Assembly: GCF_002105155.1 (NCBI RefSeq)
Contig: NW_019028984.1
Location: forward strand, 124,001 to 188,000
DNA: 64,000 bases
From: Lobosporangium transversale
Lineage: Eukaryota; Mortierellomycota; Mortierellomycetes; Mortierellales; Mortierellaceae
Direction of reading: 5' to 3'
The notes below the pieces were generated by a model. It saw only the letters and a list, made by a program, of their open reading frames with translations. It had not been told where the DNA came from and made no database searches. Made by a program: the position numbers and the translations under genes. Shown here one piece after another: positions 48,071 to 58,595 of this stretch. Each line of letters begins with the position of its first letter. Position 1 is the first letter of the stretch.

Positions 48071-48257
48071 CTTAATGTTTAAAGTTGAGAAGGATTGCCT
48101 CCAAAGTTTTAGAAAAGCGCGTCTTTTATACTTTCATGCGAAACACGAACACGAAGTTAGGGCATTTCAATAAATTCAAATACGTCACACTCACGCTTTT
48201 TTTTTTTTGTAGAGGAAATAGAGACCCGAGCAGTGCATTAAAAACTAAGAGACAAGC

Positions 48258-48263
48258 AAAAAA
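48258..48263 (-). terminator. Pol III T-run terminator of tRNA-Arg
   Basis: Six consecutive T on the minus strand begin four bases past the discriminator base; standard Pol III termination signal. Confidence 0.75.
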
Positions 48264-48266
48264 TAA

Positions 48267-48338
48267 TGATCTATGCAGGGGTCGAACCTGCAATCTCCTG
48301 ATTCGTAGTCAGACGCCTTTCCATTGGGCCAATAGACC
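48267..48338 (-). tRNA. tRNA-Arg (anticodon ACG)
   Basis: A full cloverleaf on the minus strand: acceptor GGTCTAT/ATAGATC with one G-T pair, D stem GCC/GGC, anticodon stem around loop CTACGAA (anticodon ACG), and T arm GCAGG-TTCGACC-CCTGC. The discriminator is A. There is no intron. The minus-strand downstream sequence has a T6 Pol III terminator (48258-48263 as A on plus). It lies divergently upstream of the TATA-binding protein gene and just downstream-adjacent to cassette copy 2. Confidence 0.93.
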
Positions 48339-48819
48339 TTATTGAGGCAAGGCTCAAATAATAGCTTATATATTTCCCAGATTACAATCACGTGGATGAT
48401 TGCGCAATAGCGGCTTAGATGGTACTATGGTTGTCTTTTTCCAGCCACCATCCATATTTTTCACTCTTCTCTCTCTTTCCTTCTTTCATATAAAAGCTGA
48501 CAATCATCTTCACTTACTGCCCATCCACATCTAACAGGGATCTAGACAGAGATTTGCATTTTCTTACTACCTTCTCCTCTACCATTTTCCTTTCATATTA
48601 CTATTTTGATCAAATCTCTCTTGATAGCAAAGTCATTTTCATCTATTATTTCACAGCAGCGCTTTTCATCAGCTTGCGCAGCACTTTAATCCAGGCCTCT
48701 TTTACTCTCTCTCTCTCTCTCTTTCTCTTTCTCTTTCTCTCTCTTTTCATTTCAATATTCAAAAAGGTCTTTGACCAACTTGTTATTCTCATCTACTACT
48801 CTCTGTCAAAACTCTCATC
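48339..48819 (+). promoter_or_regulatory. TBP promoter and leader
   Basis: A 480-bp spacer between the 5' end of tRNA-Arg and the TBP ATG. TATAAAAG at 48489-48496 is a good TATA box. It is followed by CT-rich leader sequence, including a TC repeat near 48708-48745. Confidence 0.5.
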
Positions 48820-49645
48820 ATGTTTGCTGTTCCCCCGATCTCTGCTTCTGGCTCGTCCAGCACTACTCAGCCGGAGAAACCTGCCTCAGAGCTGACGTCG
48901 GAGAACCAGGCTGCTGTTGACAACTCCTTGCACTCTGTTGCTGGTATTGTACCAACACTTCAGTAAGTGTTTTAATATTGCAAGTGTATTAAAAATAGGA
49001 GTTGTCTTAGTACCGCAGTTATCACAAACGAATAATAATAATAATAATAATATTAATAATAATAATAAAAAAAGAGTGGATACGTGGTTTATGTGTGTGT
49101 AGTGTGTATGTCTCTGTATGCTTGGTATTGTATTTGCAGTAAGGACTGCGAGACAAAAAAAAAAAAATAAAAAAAAAATAAAAAAATAAAAAAAAGAGAG
49201 CAAGACTGGAAACACAAAAAAAGTAAGAGATAGACTCTAAGGGGTGTGGAGACAGAGAAAGAGAAGGGGGAAAAGGGGTGAAGTAAGAGAAAGAAAGACA
49301 GAGCATTTGTCTCCAATGTTGAATTATTTATGCAACAAGGGTTTACGCCACTTGGTGCTGTATATTTGTACAGTGGCTTTGATCGTGATGCACTACTAAT
49401 AAATACCTTCTTTACAATTTTATAGGAATATCGTTGCTACAGTCAATCTGGATTGTCGTTTAGATTTGAAGACCATCGCGTTGCATGCTCGCAACGCAGA
49501 GTACAATCCTAAGGTACTAAGCTGAATGTCGTAATATGTGGATATTGATGGATATTCTAAAGAACATACTAGGGGAGCATATCTAAAGGCATCCTATCTA
49601 GTCGACGAAGAAGTTAAAAAAGGAGAAAGCTCTTATTCAACTTTT

Positions 49646-49678
<33 letters not shown>

Positions 49679-50375
49679 GTAAAAAAAAAAAAATAAAAAT
49701 AATTAAGCGTTTCGCTGCTGTTATTATGAGAATTCGTGAGCCAAAGACGACAGCCTTGATCTTCGCCTCCGGAAAGATGGTTGTGACAGGCGCAAAATCG
49801 GAAGATGACTCCAAGTTAGCCTCACGCAAATATGCACGTATCATCCAGAAGTTGGGTTTCCCTGCAAAGTTTACTGACTTTAAGATTCAAAACATTGTTG
49901 GTTCCTGCGATGTCAAATTCCCAATTCGTCTTGAGGGTCTTGCCTATGCTCACGGTCCTTTCACCTCGGTAAGCGGATGAAGGTTTTTCTAATTGCTTGT
50001 AGCGCATACATTCGCATCGAAAGTTTTCTTGCGAGTGATGCCTACTGACTTTTTTTTTATAATGTAGTACGAGCCCGAGTTGTTCCCCGGTCTCATTTAC
50101 CGCATGGTCAAGCCCAAAATCGTGTTGCTTATCTTTGTTTCTGGCAAGATTGTATTAACTGGTGCAAAGGTAAAAAAAAAAAAAAAAAAAAAAAAAAGAA
50201 TAAGAAAAGGCAAATGACCTATAGTTGTATTGCTATAGTCGTTGCTCTTTTGGTTACAGCGACTTTAACAATCAATATCTTATTTTTGCAATCTAATGTG
50301 CAACAGGTTCGCGAGGAGATTTATCAGGCGTTCGAAGCTATATACCCCGTCTTGACGGAATTCCGAAAGCCCTAA
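48820..50375 (+). CDS. TATA-binding protein
   Basis: General transcription factor that binds TATA DNA for RNA polymerases I, II and III. Five exons: 48820-48962, 49426-49513, 49708-49968, 50068-50169 and 50307-50375, giving 220 aa. A short Ser/Pro-rich N-terminal arm of about 40 aa precedes the two saddle repeats. Repeat 1 runs from [20 protein letters not shown] through [20 protein letters not shown]. Repeat 2 runs from [20 protein letters not shown] through [20 protein letters not shown] to LTEFRKP. The core is almost invariant relative to other eukaryotes. Exon 3 is preceded by a T-run/A-run block. Convergent with the Zn2Cys6 factor gene. Confidence 0.98.
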
Positions 50376-50903
50376 AAAAAGCTCCGGAGCTGATAATCAA
50401 CCCATGGCTTTGGGCCAATTTGAAAAAAACCCCCCTCTTCTTTTTCTTACTACTCCTTGCATGAGTATCTCTTTATTCTTTCACTCTTAATCATTTTCTT
50501 CGTTATCAACCCTGTATTGTAACCTCAATCATCCACTCTCTCCAAATTGTTGCTAGTGCTGAACATGAAAGGAAAAAGGGGAAAAACGGCAAGCTCATTT
50601 GCTTATGTCTCTTCCTCCTGTTATTTCACAATCTATATCTGGCAATCATTTCTTTTTTCCTCTTTTTTCTTCTTACTTGTAAAATATTATCAAATCAATC
50701 GAATGGCAAAAAAAAAAAGAAAGAAAGAAAGAAAGAAAGAAAAAAAAAAGAAACGTCAAATGAGTTTTTTTTTTTTTTTTTTTTTTTTTTGTCGTCTGTT
50801 ATTAAAACTGTAAAAACAAAAAAATCAAGAAAATTATAAAAGATACAAAAAAAAAAAAAAAAAAAAAAATTCTTCAATAAAGCTTTTACCCATTATGGCA
50901 AGA

Positions 50904-50935
<32 letters not shown>

Positions 50936-50936
50936 A
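50376..50936. other. Shared 3' region of TBP and Zn2Cys6 factor
   Basis: About 560 bp between convergent stop codons, with an AAAG repeat near 50709-50752, long T and A runs, and a T26A7 block immediately past the transcription-factor stop. No gene seen. Confidence 0.5.
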
Positions 50937-51273
50937 CTATGTCTGAAGCATATTAAACGAAGAAGCTGAAAATGTCAATTCATTTAGTGGTGCCATCTGT
51001 GTTGGTGGCGATTGATGTTGCTCTTGGTTTGAAGTGCTTTTGCTAGAATGAACCGAGAATGCCTGTGTATCGAGCTCTGCTCCATTAGCAATTATACTCA
51101 TGAAATCTCCATCTTGTTCCATTGTCATTGCGGAAGCTAACAGTGAATCGGACCATCCTAATCCGAACGCTGTATATATTGAATTTGATTCGGGACCATT
51201 CAAAAGCGTAGATTGATTGATGCCTCCTAGAAAATTGGATTGTGGGTAACAGTGACGTTGGTGTGGTTGCTGC

Positions 51274-51305
<32 letters not shown>

Positions 51306-54300
51306 CTGTTGATGTAGATGTGGATATTGATGTAAATGTGTTTGCAAATGTGGGTGTTGTGTATACTGTGGATATTGATGTTGATGTTGATTTTGGTAAT
51401 GATCCTGCTGATGAAGAATATGTGGGTCATGGTTTTCTTGATGACCACAATCGTCCGCTGTGAACCTGTCATGACCATTATTGCTACCAGCCACAATAGC
51501 TGGAGGCGATAGCAATGCTGTTGCTGTTGCTCCTACTGTTGCTCCTACTGTTGCTCCTACTGTTGCTGGTGGGGTAAGAGTCATCTGTTGCTGCTGTTGC
51601 TGTTGTGGCCATGGATTTTGACCTGCAGATAAATCATTTGGAAGTGAGCTTACAAGTCCACCATCCATACCCTGGGGGTGATTTATAAATGAACTGGAGT
51701 CGTCATTGGGTCCGGATCCGTCACTATGAATAGCAGTACCATCTATCGAATAGCCAGAGATACCCATAAAAGATTGTTGCTGTGGCTGTAACTGCCGACC
51801 TGTGCTTGAATAATAGCGTTGAGGAAAGTAAGTATCTTGATCAAATTCTTGGTTACTATGGCTACTTGCAAACCCATTATCTGCTGTTGTTTTGGCACCA
51901 TGGCTTGAGAATGGGTCATTGAAATGATTGATGGACTGTTGATAGTTGTGATGAGGATGAGGTTGCGGAGGGTTTGATCCGCGGTGTTGTAGCGACGGCC
52001 GAGTGGGGTAAACATACCCATTACTGTTGTTGGTACCATCTCTATCATAAGGCTGCTTCGGGAAACTTGGTGACATAACGCTTGTGTATGATCCAGCAGA
52101 CACAGGGCTCTGTAATGAGCTTGGTACTGTATCGATATTATTACTATTGTATGCCGGTGGTAGACAAGTTGTTTCGACTACAGGACGTTGTTGTTGCTGT
52201 TGTTGCTGTTGTTGTTGTTGCCCCGTTGTTGGATAAGCTGGAGGATTTGATTGAGCACGCGAGGTCCCAATCATGCTGGGATGTGGCCGACCAGATGAAG
52301 TCTGCTTAAGTTGATGTTGCTGCACGGGAAAATAGCCTCCTGACATCCTGCTTTCATCCTCATCCAGATCACTTGATTCTTCGCCATCCTCTGAGCTGAC
52401 GGCTGTGCCTTCAGTTGTCTGAGTGAAAGAGCTGCTAGAGGTACGTGTTGGCGATTGCTCATTCCATGTGGGCGATTTTGGCACTGTAAGAACAAATGAG
52501 GCAACGCTCCCCTCTGCGTTCCTAGTGATGCTAGTATATTTATCAGTCGCAAGCTTGATTTGACTACCACGATCTATACTAGGGGATTCGCTTAGGATCT
52601 GGGCGAGCATTTCTTTGGTTTCATCACAGTGCCGTTGTGCACTCTCTTCCTTCCCTGTAACCATGTTCGTTACCACGATCGCAAACGCCCCTGCAGCAAC
52701 AGGAAGAATGACATGTGCATTCATCCGTGACATTGGCCGTGTCGAATAAATATTTTTGATGGCGAGTGCAGCATCGTAGCAATATTCACTCCACATAATA
52801 TGAATACCCTCCTCCTTATGAGAGTCGTGTAACTGAAAGGTATGATGCAAAGCAATCTCAAACATGTAGCTGCCGGCATGGTAAAACTTTGAAAACCTTG
52901 ATTGTCTCTTGATTGCTGCCATGTCTGTAGGAGTGATACGAAGCTCTTCCGGTAGCTTTGTTCGCCATTCCACCAGCAAGGCTCGCATTTCGTCCACTTT
53001 AGCCTTGGGGCGTTGCCGTGTGGCTATGCAGGAGATATCGGCTATCTTTGCCATAATTTCGAACAATGGAACGAAATGCTCAAGATGTTTGATGCCTTCG
53101 AAGTCATCATGCGGTACGCCAAAGAAATCGCGGTGCCGGTCTGAGGGCAGTGGCTTTGGGAAAGCGATATCGTAGTCGTTGGATGTGATCAAAGGCGATT
53201 GGTGATTGAGAGAATAGCCAGAGCAAACGATCACGACACACCAAAAGGTCCGATGGCCTCTCTCAATCGTTTCTGTAGTGTATTCTTTACCTGTTTGAAG
53301 CATCTGATAATAAAGGCCCCTGTTGTGGCTAAGGCCTAGACTAACAGAGATAGAGTGGGCCAGTGCAACCAAGTTGTGGACAGCGTCATAGTTTACAGTG
53401 GAAGAGTAATATCCAGTAAGGATTAAATAGCACTGACAATTCTCGATCGAAGAGGTGAATGCGCCCTGAGCATTGAAATGATGGAACTTGCGAGACATGG
53501 TTTCACCATAGTGAGGGTCTATCTGGTCGATCACATTCGGATCACCAATCTCGCGTCTAAAAGCGAAGCCAGTTGCGAGAACACAGGCCAATAATTTCTG
53601 GACTTTAATGTCCTTGCGCCGTAATGGATCTATCACGTCGTTCATGAAGGCTTTTCGATTCAAAACCGGCAGATAGTAATTAAAGTGATTGAAGTAACAA
53701 TCGATCAACTGTTTGTCGAGATGGTCGATTTCAAGGATCCGCTCCATATCATTCTCAAAGTTTAGTGGTTTGGGTTCACATCGTGGCAGATTGATGACTT
53801 GAGAAAAAATGGGACCAAAGTTACTGTTAGTACCTCCGATATCAAGTTCGCCCATTCTGGCTACGATAATGTCTGGGCTCTATGGGGCGTGTGTAGAAAA
53901 GACGGATTAATATTAGGAATACGATTGTGTTATTGGCAGGAAAAGTCGTGTTTCTCGGCAGATTATGCACAAAAAAAAATATATATATATATTATATATA
54001 ATGTATATTACATAAAAGACTCACCTTGAGATGTTGATTAAGTTCTAGTCTTTTTTTGATCACATATTCATCGTGGATTCTTCTCTTGGCAGCGCTTAAC
54101 TTGTCATAAGTACATGCTATCGATGCCTCTTTGCACGATGTACAGGGTTCCAGACCATTGCACTATTAGGCGTCAGGGAAAGAGGGCCAAGGAAGACAAA
54201 GAGATACAAACTATCAATCATCTGTACTAACTGGATAGAAGGTAGATCATGAGGTACTACATGGTATCATGAAAATATTTTCCTTTCTCTTCAACTCTGA

Positions 54301-55337
54301 GGGATCAGAAAGAGGGAAAAAAGAAAAAAGAAAAAGGAAAAGAGCAGGGAAGGATGTAAAGAGTGAGAGAGAGAAGAAAGAACAAATGTAGAGTAGAATG
54401 ATAGTGCTGGGCAGTGGATGAAGGAAAACCGATCAGACACAACAAAAGTTGTGATTGAATTTGAAATCAAGAGAACGAATGCATAGTTTATCCTTTCCCA
54501 CTTTTTTTTTTTTTTTTTTTGCTCTTTTGCATGTCGGGAAAGGAAACAGGCCCAACAACTGTTGCCATTATCTGAAAAATGTTTTTTGACCTGTCTGCTT
54601 AGCTCATGTGTAGAGGGACAATTTAAAAAAAATCTTCATATGATGCATGAAAAAGAAAAAAAAAATGCAGTGCACTTGTTGTTGTTGTTGTTGTTGTTTT
54701 TCCTGCATCAGCAAACTCTTCAGAAAGATTTGTCAAACTGTGGAAAGGGAGAGAGAGAGAGAGAAAGAGGGAGAGAGAGGAGAGGAGAGAGGGAGAGAAA
54801 TAACGAGATCTTATTGACAATGTGAATCAAATTGTCCTGCACTGTACCGAGTTGACGTGTCAGCCAATGCGAACTGTTGGAATGGGATGAATCAAGAATG
54901 TACTGTTTGTACCATCCACTTGGTTTGTACATACAGATGTACTTCCCATCCTTTCTACCTTTTACAACCAGGGGACTAATCAACAAGAGGAAAGACAGAG
55001 GATTTACCTTTCGGTGACCTTCTTTACAGGAATCACAAGAGCTCACTTGAGGTTTCTTCTCTCCTGGCTCTGCCCCTTCTCCACCGACTCTTTTCCCCTT
55101 TTTCTCGGGACCAGCATATGGCCTCTTCCTGGAGGATGTGTTTGTTGTTGTTGTTGCTGGTACTGGTGCTGTCATTGTAGTTATTGATAATGATGAGGAT
55201 GAGGATGAGGATGAGGATGAGGTGGTTGATGAGGAGGATAAGGAGGGTGTAGTAGGGGATTCCTTAAAGTGAAGTTGCGATGGTGTACGTCCATTAGAGC
55301 CACCAACTATGGCTGTGGATACTTTGGGAGGAGCCAT
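50937..55337 (-). CDS. Zn2Cys6 transcription factor with Fungal_trans domain
   Basis: Three exons from the minus strand: 55008-55337, 54025-54162 and 50937-53879; 1136 aa. The Ser/Thr-rich N terminus leads to a canonical Zn2Cys6 cluster CX2CX6CX5CX2CX6C: C101, C104, C111, C117, C120, C127 (SSCDSCKEGHRK | CNGLEPCTSCKEASIAC). A basic coiled stretch follows. The middle domain (about residues 210-560) has the Fungal_trans pattern: LIDCYFNHFNYYLPVLNRKA, GLSHNRGLYYQM, ERGHRTFWCVV and GYSLNHQSPLITSNDYD. The C-terminal 500 aa are low-complexity, with poly-Q runs, a His/Gln-rich segment and a GATV repeat, a likely activation region. Regulatory target unknown. Exon 2 is separated from exon 1 by about 845 bp, an unusually long intron here. 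Confidence 0.93.
51517..51562. repeat. GTTGCTCCTACT tandem repeat in coding sequence
   Basis: A 12-bp unit repeated almost four times, encoding GATV repeats on the minus strand inside the low-complexity tail of the Zn2Cys6 factor. Confidence 0.8.
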
Positions 55338-57351
55338 TTGTTGACTTGAATTTCAGAAAAAGTGAGGCGATTTTTGTTGACTGGTGATGTTTCTTCGATA
55401 TAACCGAGACTGACAATCTCTCTTTTTCTTTTATTATTATTACTGTTATTATATATTTTCTTATCGACCTTATTCGTGGAAAAAGAAAAAGGAAAAAGAA
55501 AGAAAAGGGTGTGAAGAGAGAGATTATTACAAAAAAAAAAAAAATAAATAAATAAAGGCAGCTGGAATCAGGGCAAAGTAGATCAAAAGAAGAATGAATG
55601 AATGAATGAATAAATAAATAAATGACTGAGTAAATGGATGAATGAATGAATGAATTTTAGTCGTGAAGTGAAAAGATGATTTCGAGTTGTTCTGGTTGTG
55701 TGTGCGTGTATTTACTTGAATGAAAGAAGAGTAGAGAGAAGGAGAAAAAAAAAAAAAAAAAAAAAGGTTCAAGAGAAGGTATAAAATAGGGTTGCTTATT
55801 GCTTATTGCTTGTTACTTGTTGCTTGTTGCTTGTGTTTGTGCTTTTGAGCTTGGTTTGTGGAAGGAGAGAAGGGAAAAGGGAAACAGGGGAGAGAGAGAG
55901 AATGTTTTTTTTTTTTTTTGTGGCCATGCAGATGCTGTTGGAGAAGGATGGGAGGACCTTTACTTCTTTCTTCTAATCTGTGATCGTTTCATCTCAAAGT
56001 GAGAAAATCAAGTAAAAGAAAGGCTTTGTTGCATCATTGGACTCGGATCCCTGTTCGTGTTCAAAGACATTGGGATGGAAGATGAGCCATTGGAACCCAT
56101 TGGATCAAATACTTCTTTTTTTACTTTTACTTTTCCTTTTACTTTTACTTTTCCTTTTCCTTTTGCTTTTCCTTTTCCTTTGCCTCTTCGTTGTGTTCGT
56201 CGCATTCGATCATCTTTCTTTTGTTGGATACAGAGACCAAGTCCTCCACCAGAATGTACCCCAAAGCTTCTTATTCATCAGAACAACAGCTCAGCCCAGA
56301 TGGAAAAAGCTCATTCCTCATTTCCCTCTACGCATGTCTCTGTAGAGTCTGGAGAACCAAACCTTGGTGTAAAGATTAATGTGAGATGACCTTTCCTTTC
56401 TCAACACAGCCCCAATGACACATTTTGTTATTTTCCATTCACTTTTCACTCTTATCCCTCCAATTGGACGAGACCCGATAATTTTATCCTGGATTTCTGA
56501 TTTGTCTTGTTCCTATGCTATACCAGCCAGATAAACAAACGATCGGGTGCAGAAGGCTGGACGATCATCCTCTTACTCATGTTTCTGATCACTGTCCACC
56601 CTCAATATATATATTTATATAGATGAAAAAAGAAATGCTTTAAAAAGCAATTGAGTTCTTGTCGACCAACCCTAATTTTTTATTTATATTTGTATATATG
56701 CGATTATATTCAACACATCTATATAAAATATATATGTATATTCATATTTATTTCCTTTTCCCTGCCTGGCCTTTCACTTCCCATTACTTTGTATGACTCT
56801 ACTAGATATTCAATCCCACTTTATCACTCCTTTTACTCTCTAAATCCTCTATACCTACACCTACACTACACATGAACCTTGCAGCTTTATGGACCACCCT
56901 TTGGGATGAAATCCAGGGGGAAAGGCACGTAAGAAAAGAATAGGCGGGAAGTGAGAATATGTGGCCATGCTTTAAATCAATGTTACGAATCAGGGCTGAG
57001 TCAAAAAAAAAAAAAAAAAAAAATTGGGCTGAGTATTTGATTAACACACCCTTATTTATTTAATCAAGCCCAAACGTACGATTCCTTTCTTTTCTTGTTT
57101 TTAATAACAGTAATGATAATAAAAATGTATACAAGCTAACAGGTAAAAAGTAAAACAAGGCAAAGCCAAAATAAAGAAAACAAACCAATAAACTACAAAA
57201 GGAGATGAAACGCTTCTGTGATTCGATGCAAAAAAAATTGATGATGATAAAACTAAAAGCAATTGTGAGTTGAGATGATGAAAAAAAAAAAAAAAAAAAA
57301 AAAATAAGAATAATAATAATAATAAGAAACAAAAAAAATAAAATGCCCTTA
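55338..57351. other. Intergenic, low-complexity
   Basis: About 2 kb with GAAT/AAAT repeats near 55594-55660, a long TTTTCC/TTTTAC pyrimidine tract at 56115-56190, and A/T runs. The left part is the Zn2Cys6 factor leader. Short frames occur, including an ATG at 56872 followed by a GTAAGA donor-like site, but I cannot connect them to a gene. Confidence 0.45.
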
Positions 57352-57603
57352 TCATCGTCGACGGAGGAATCTGGTGGCCTGGCAGCCAACTACACCCATC
57401 ACTGCCACAACCGAAACCAATGTCAATCCAATCGTTATAACCGATCTTCTTGTAGACGTAATCTTGGCGTACTTTTGGCGTTTTGCCCGATCTCGTCCTT
57501 CTGTTCTCATCATCTCATTGTCGTAATAGCTGGATCTGCCATCTTCGTCCGTGCTCTCGCCAGCTCCTTCTGTCGGTAATACCTTTGTTTTTGACCGCGA
57601 GCC
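57352..57603 (-). CDS. Orphan C-terminal exon of a tail-anchored protein
   Basis: A minus-strand open frame after a good acceptor (GTTAAAG|GGC). It encodes a charged segment (GSRSKTKVLPTEGAGESTDE, NEMMRTEGRDRAKRQKYAK), then one hydrophobic helix (ITIGLTLVSVVAVMGVVGC), then a basic tail RFLRRR and stop. This layout is typical of a tail-anchored membrane protein. The preceding exon is not convincing in the 750 bp up to the acyltransferase stop. It could be an alternative last exon of that acyltransferase or part of a small separate gene. Function unknown. Confidence 0.45.
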   Translation of the reverse strand, partial: GSRSKTKVLPTEGAGESTDEDGRSSYYDNEMMRTEGRDRAKRQKYAKITSTRRSVITIGLTLVSVVAVMGVVGCQATRFLRRR

Positions 57604-57918
57604 CTTTAACCCAAATGGTTCAAAAGAATAAAACACATATTACACACACCCCATACAAAAAAAAAAAAAAAAAAAAAAAAGTATATTCCCGTAATAACAT
57701 AATTAGATAATACAATAACGAAAGCAATAGATTAGCAAATGAATAAAAAGACATGGTAACGGAAGCATTATCTAGTCACCAAATCTTCGGCACAGGTCCA
57801 GAGCTGAGCCTAACAGAGTGTTCTCCCAAAATGTCCTGCTATTGGCTCCTTTTTTTTTTTTTTTTTTTTTTTTTTTCTTCAAAAATCTGGATCTGTCGAC
57901 TGCATACACACAGCCCCC

Positions 57919-57949
<31 letters not shown>

Positions 57950-58361
57950 CTAGACTCTGGAATTCCCTTTTGTTCTTTAGTCAATAAGATTTTCCTCCAA
58001 TTATACCCCATGATATATTGCATATGTAATCATCCACAATGCCAATAAAAAGACAATGATGAGCAAGCTTTGGATAGAACAGTCGTTAGCGTCAACGACA
58101 TAATAGGGTAACTAGAATGTGCGCGACCCAAACTTGTAAACTGAGAGCGAAGGTGTCACATCCTTGTCAGAAAGTAATGTTACTAACGCTACTGTAAACC
58201 CAGTGGAAACACAATCTAGGCCGTTTTTCCCGCAGGATGGAACAAAGACAATGCATGAAAATCAAACACAACAGGCACAGTTGCTGTTGCAGAGGGGGAG
58301 GGAAATAAAAAGACCATGTGGTACAAAGCATAAAGATATAGTGAAAATTGGATGATCATGT
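57604..58361. other. Spacer with three homopolymer runs
   Basis: A20 at 57658, T24 at 57850 and T28 at 57921. One or more exons of the tail-anchored protein may lie here, but none can be chosen. Confidence 0.35.
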
Positions 58362-58556
58362 TTATAATTTTGGTGCTCCATCACCAATCTTTTTCGGAGC
58401 AGGGTTTGGCACGGGTACCTTTACTGGAGCAGGCGCATTAGCGACGATCTCGGCAAATCGTAGGACGCGGGATGACACTAAAAAGTAATGTATCCGGGGA
58501 TAGTTAGCCTCTTATGCATGAGCGCACACACCTACTCATCTGCGTAAACAAAAGCG

Positions 58557-58595
<39 letters not shown>

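Larger units (their letters stand above)
46453..48197. mobile_element. Two-gene cassette, copy 2 (inverted duplicate)
   Basis: Reverse-complement duplicate of 18507-20227, carrying gene B (plus) and gene A (minus) with the same spacing and promoter. Its gene A end stops at a T run (48198-48208) only about 60-70 bp downstream of the 3' end of tRNA-Arg. The flanking fold-back and Fanzor relic seen at copy 1 are absent here, so the shared unit is delimited to about 1.73 kb. No terminal repeats found; mobility is inferred. Confidence 0.55.

Noticed and set aside
56008-56389. Frames on both strands around the TTTTCC repeat
   Set aside because: They consist largely of repeat translation (KGKGK or FPFTF) and lack a coherent remainder.
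56872-56930. ATG followed by MNLAALWTTLWDEIQGERH and a GTAAGA donor
   Set aside because: It resembles a first exon, but no continuing plus-strand exon is visible before the minus-strand tail-anchor exon.
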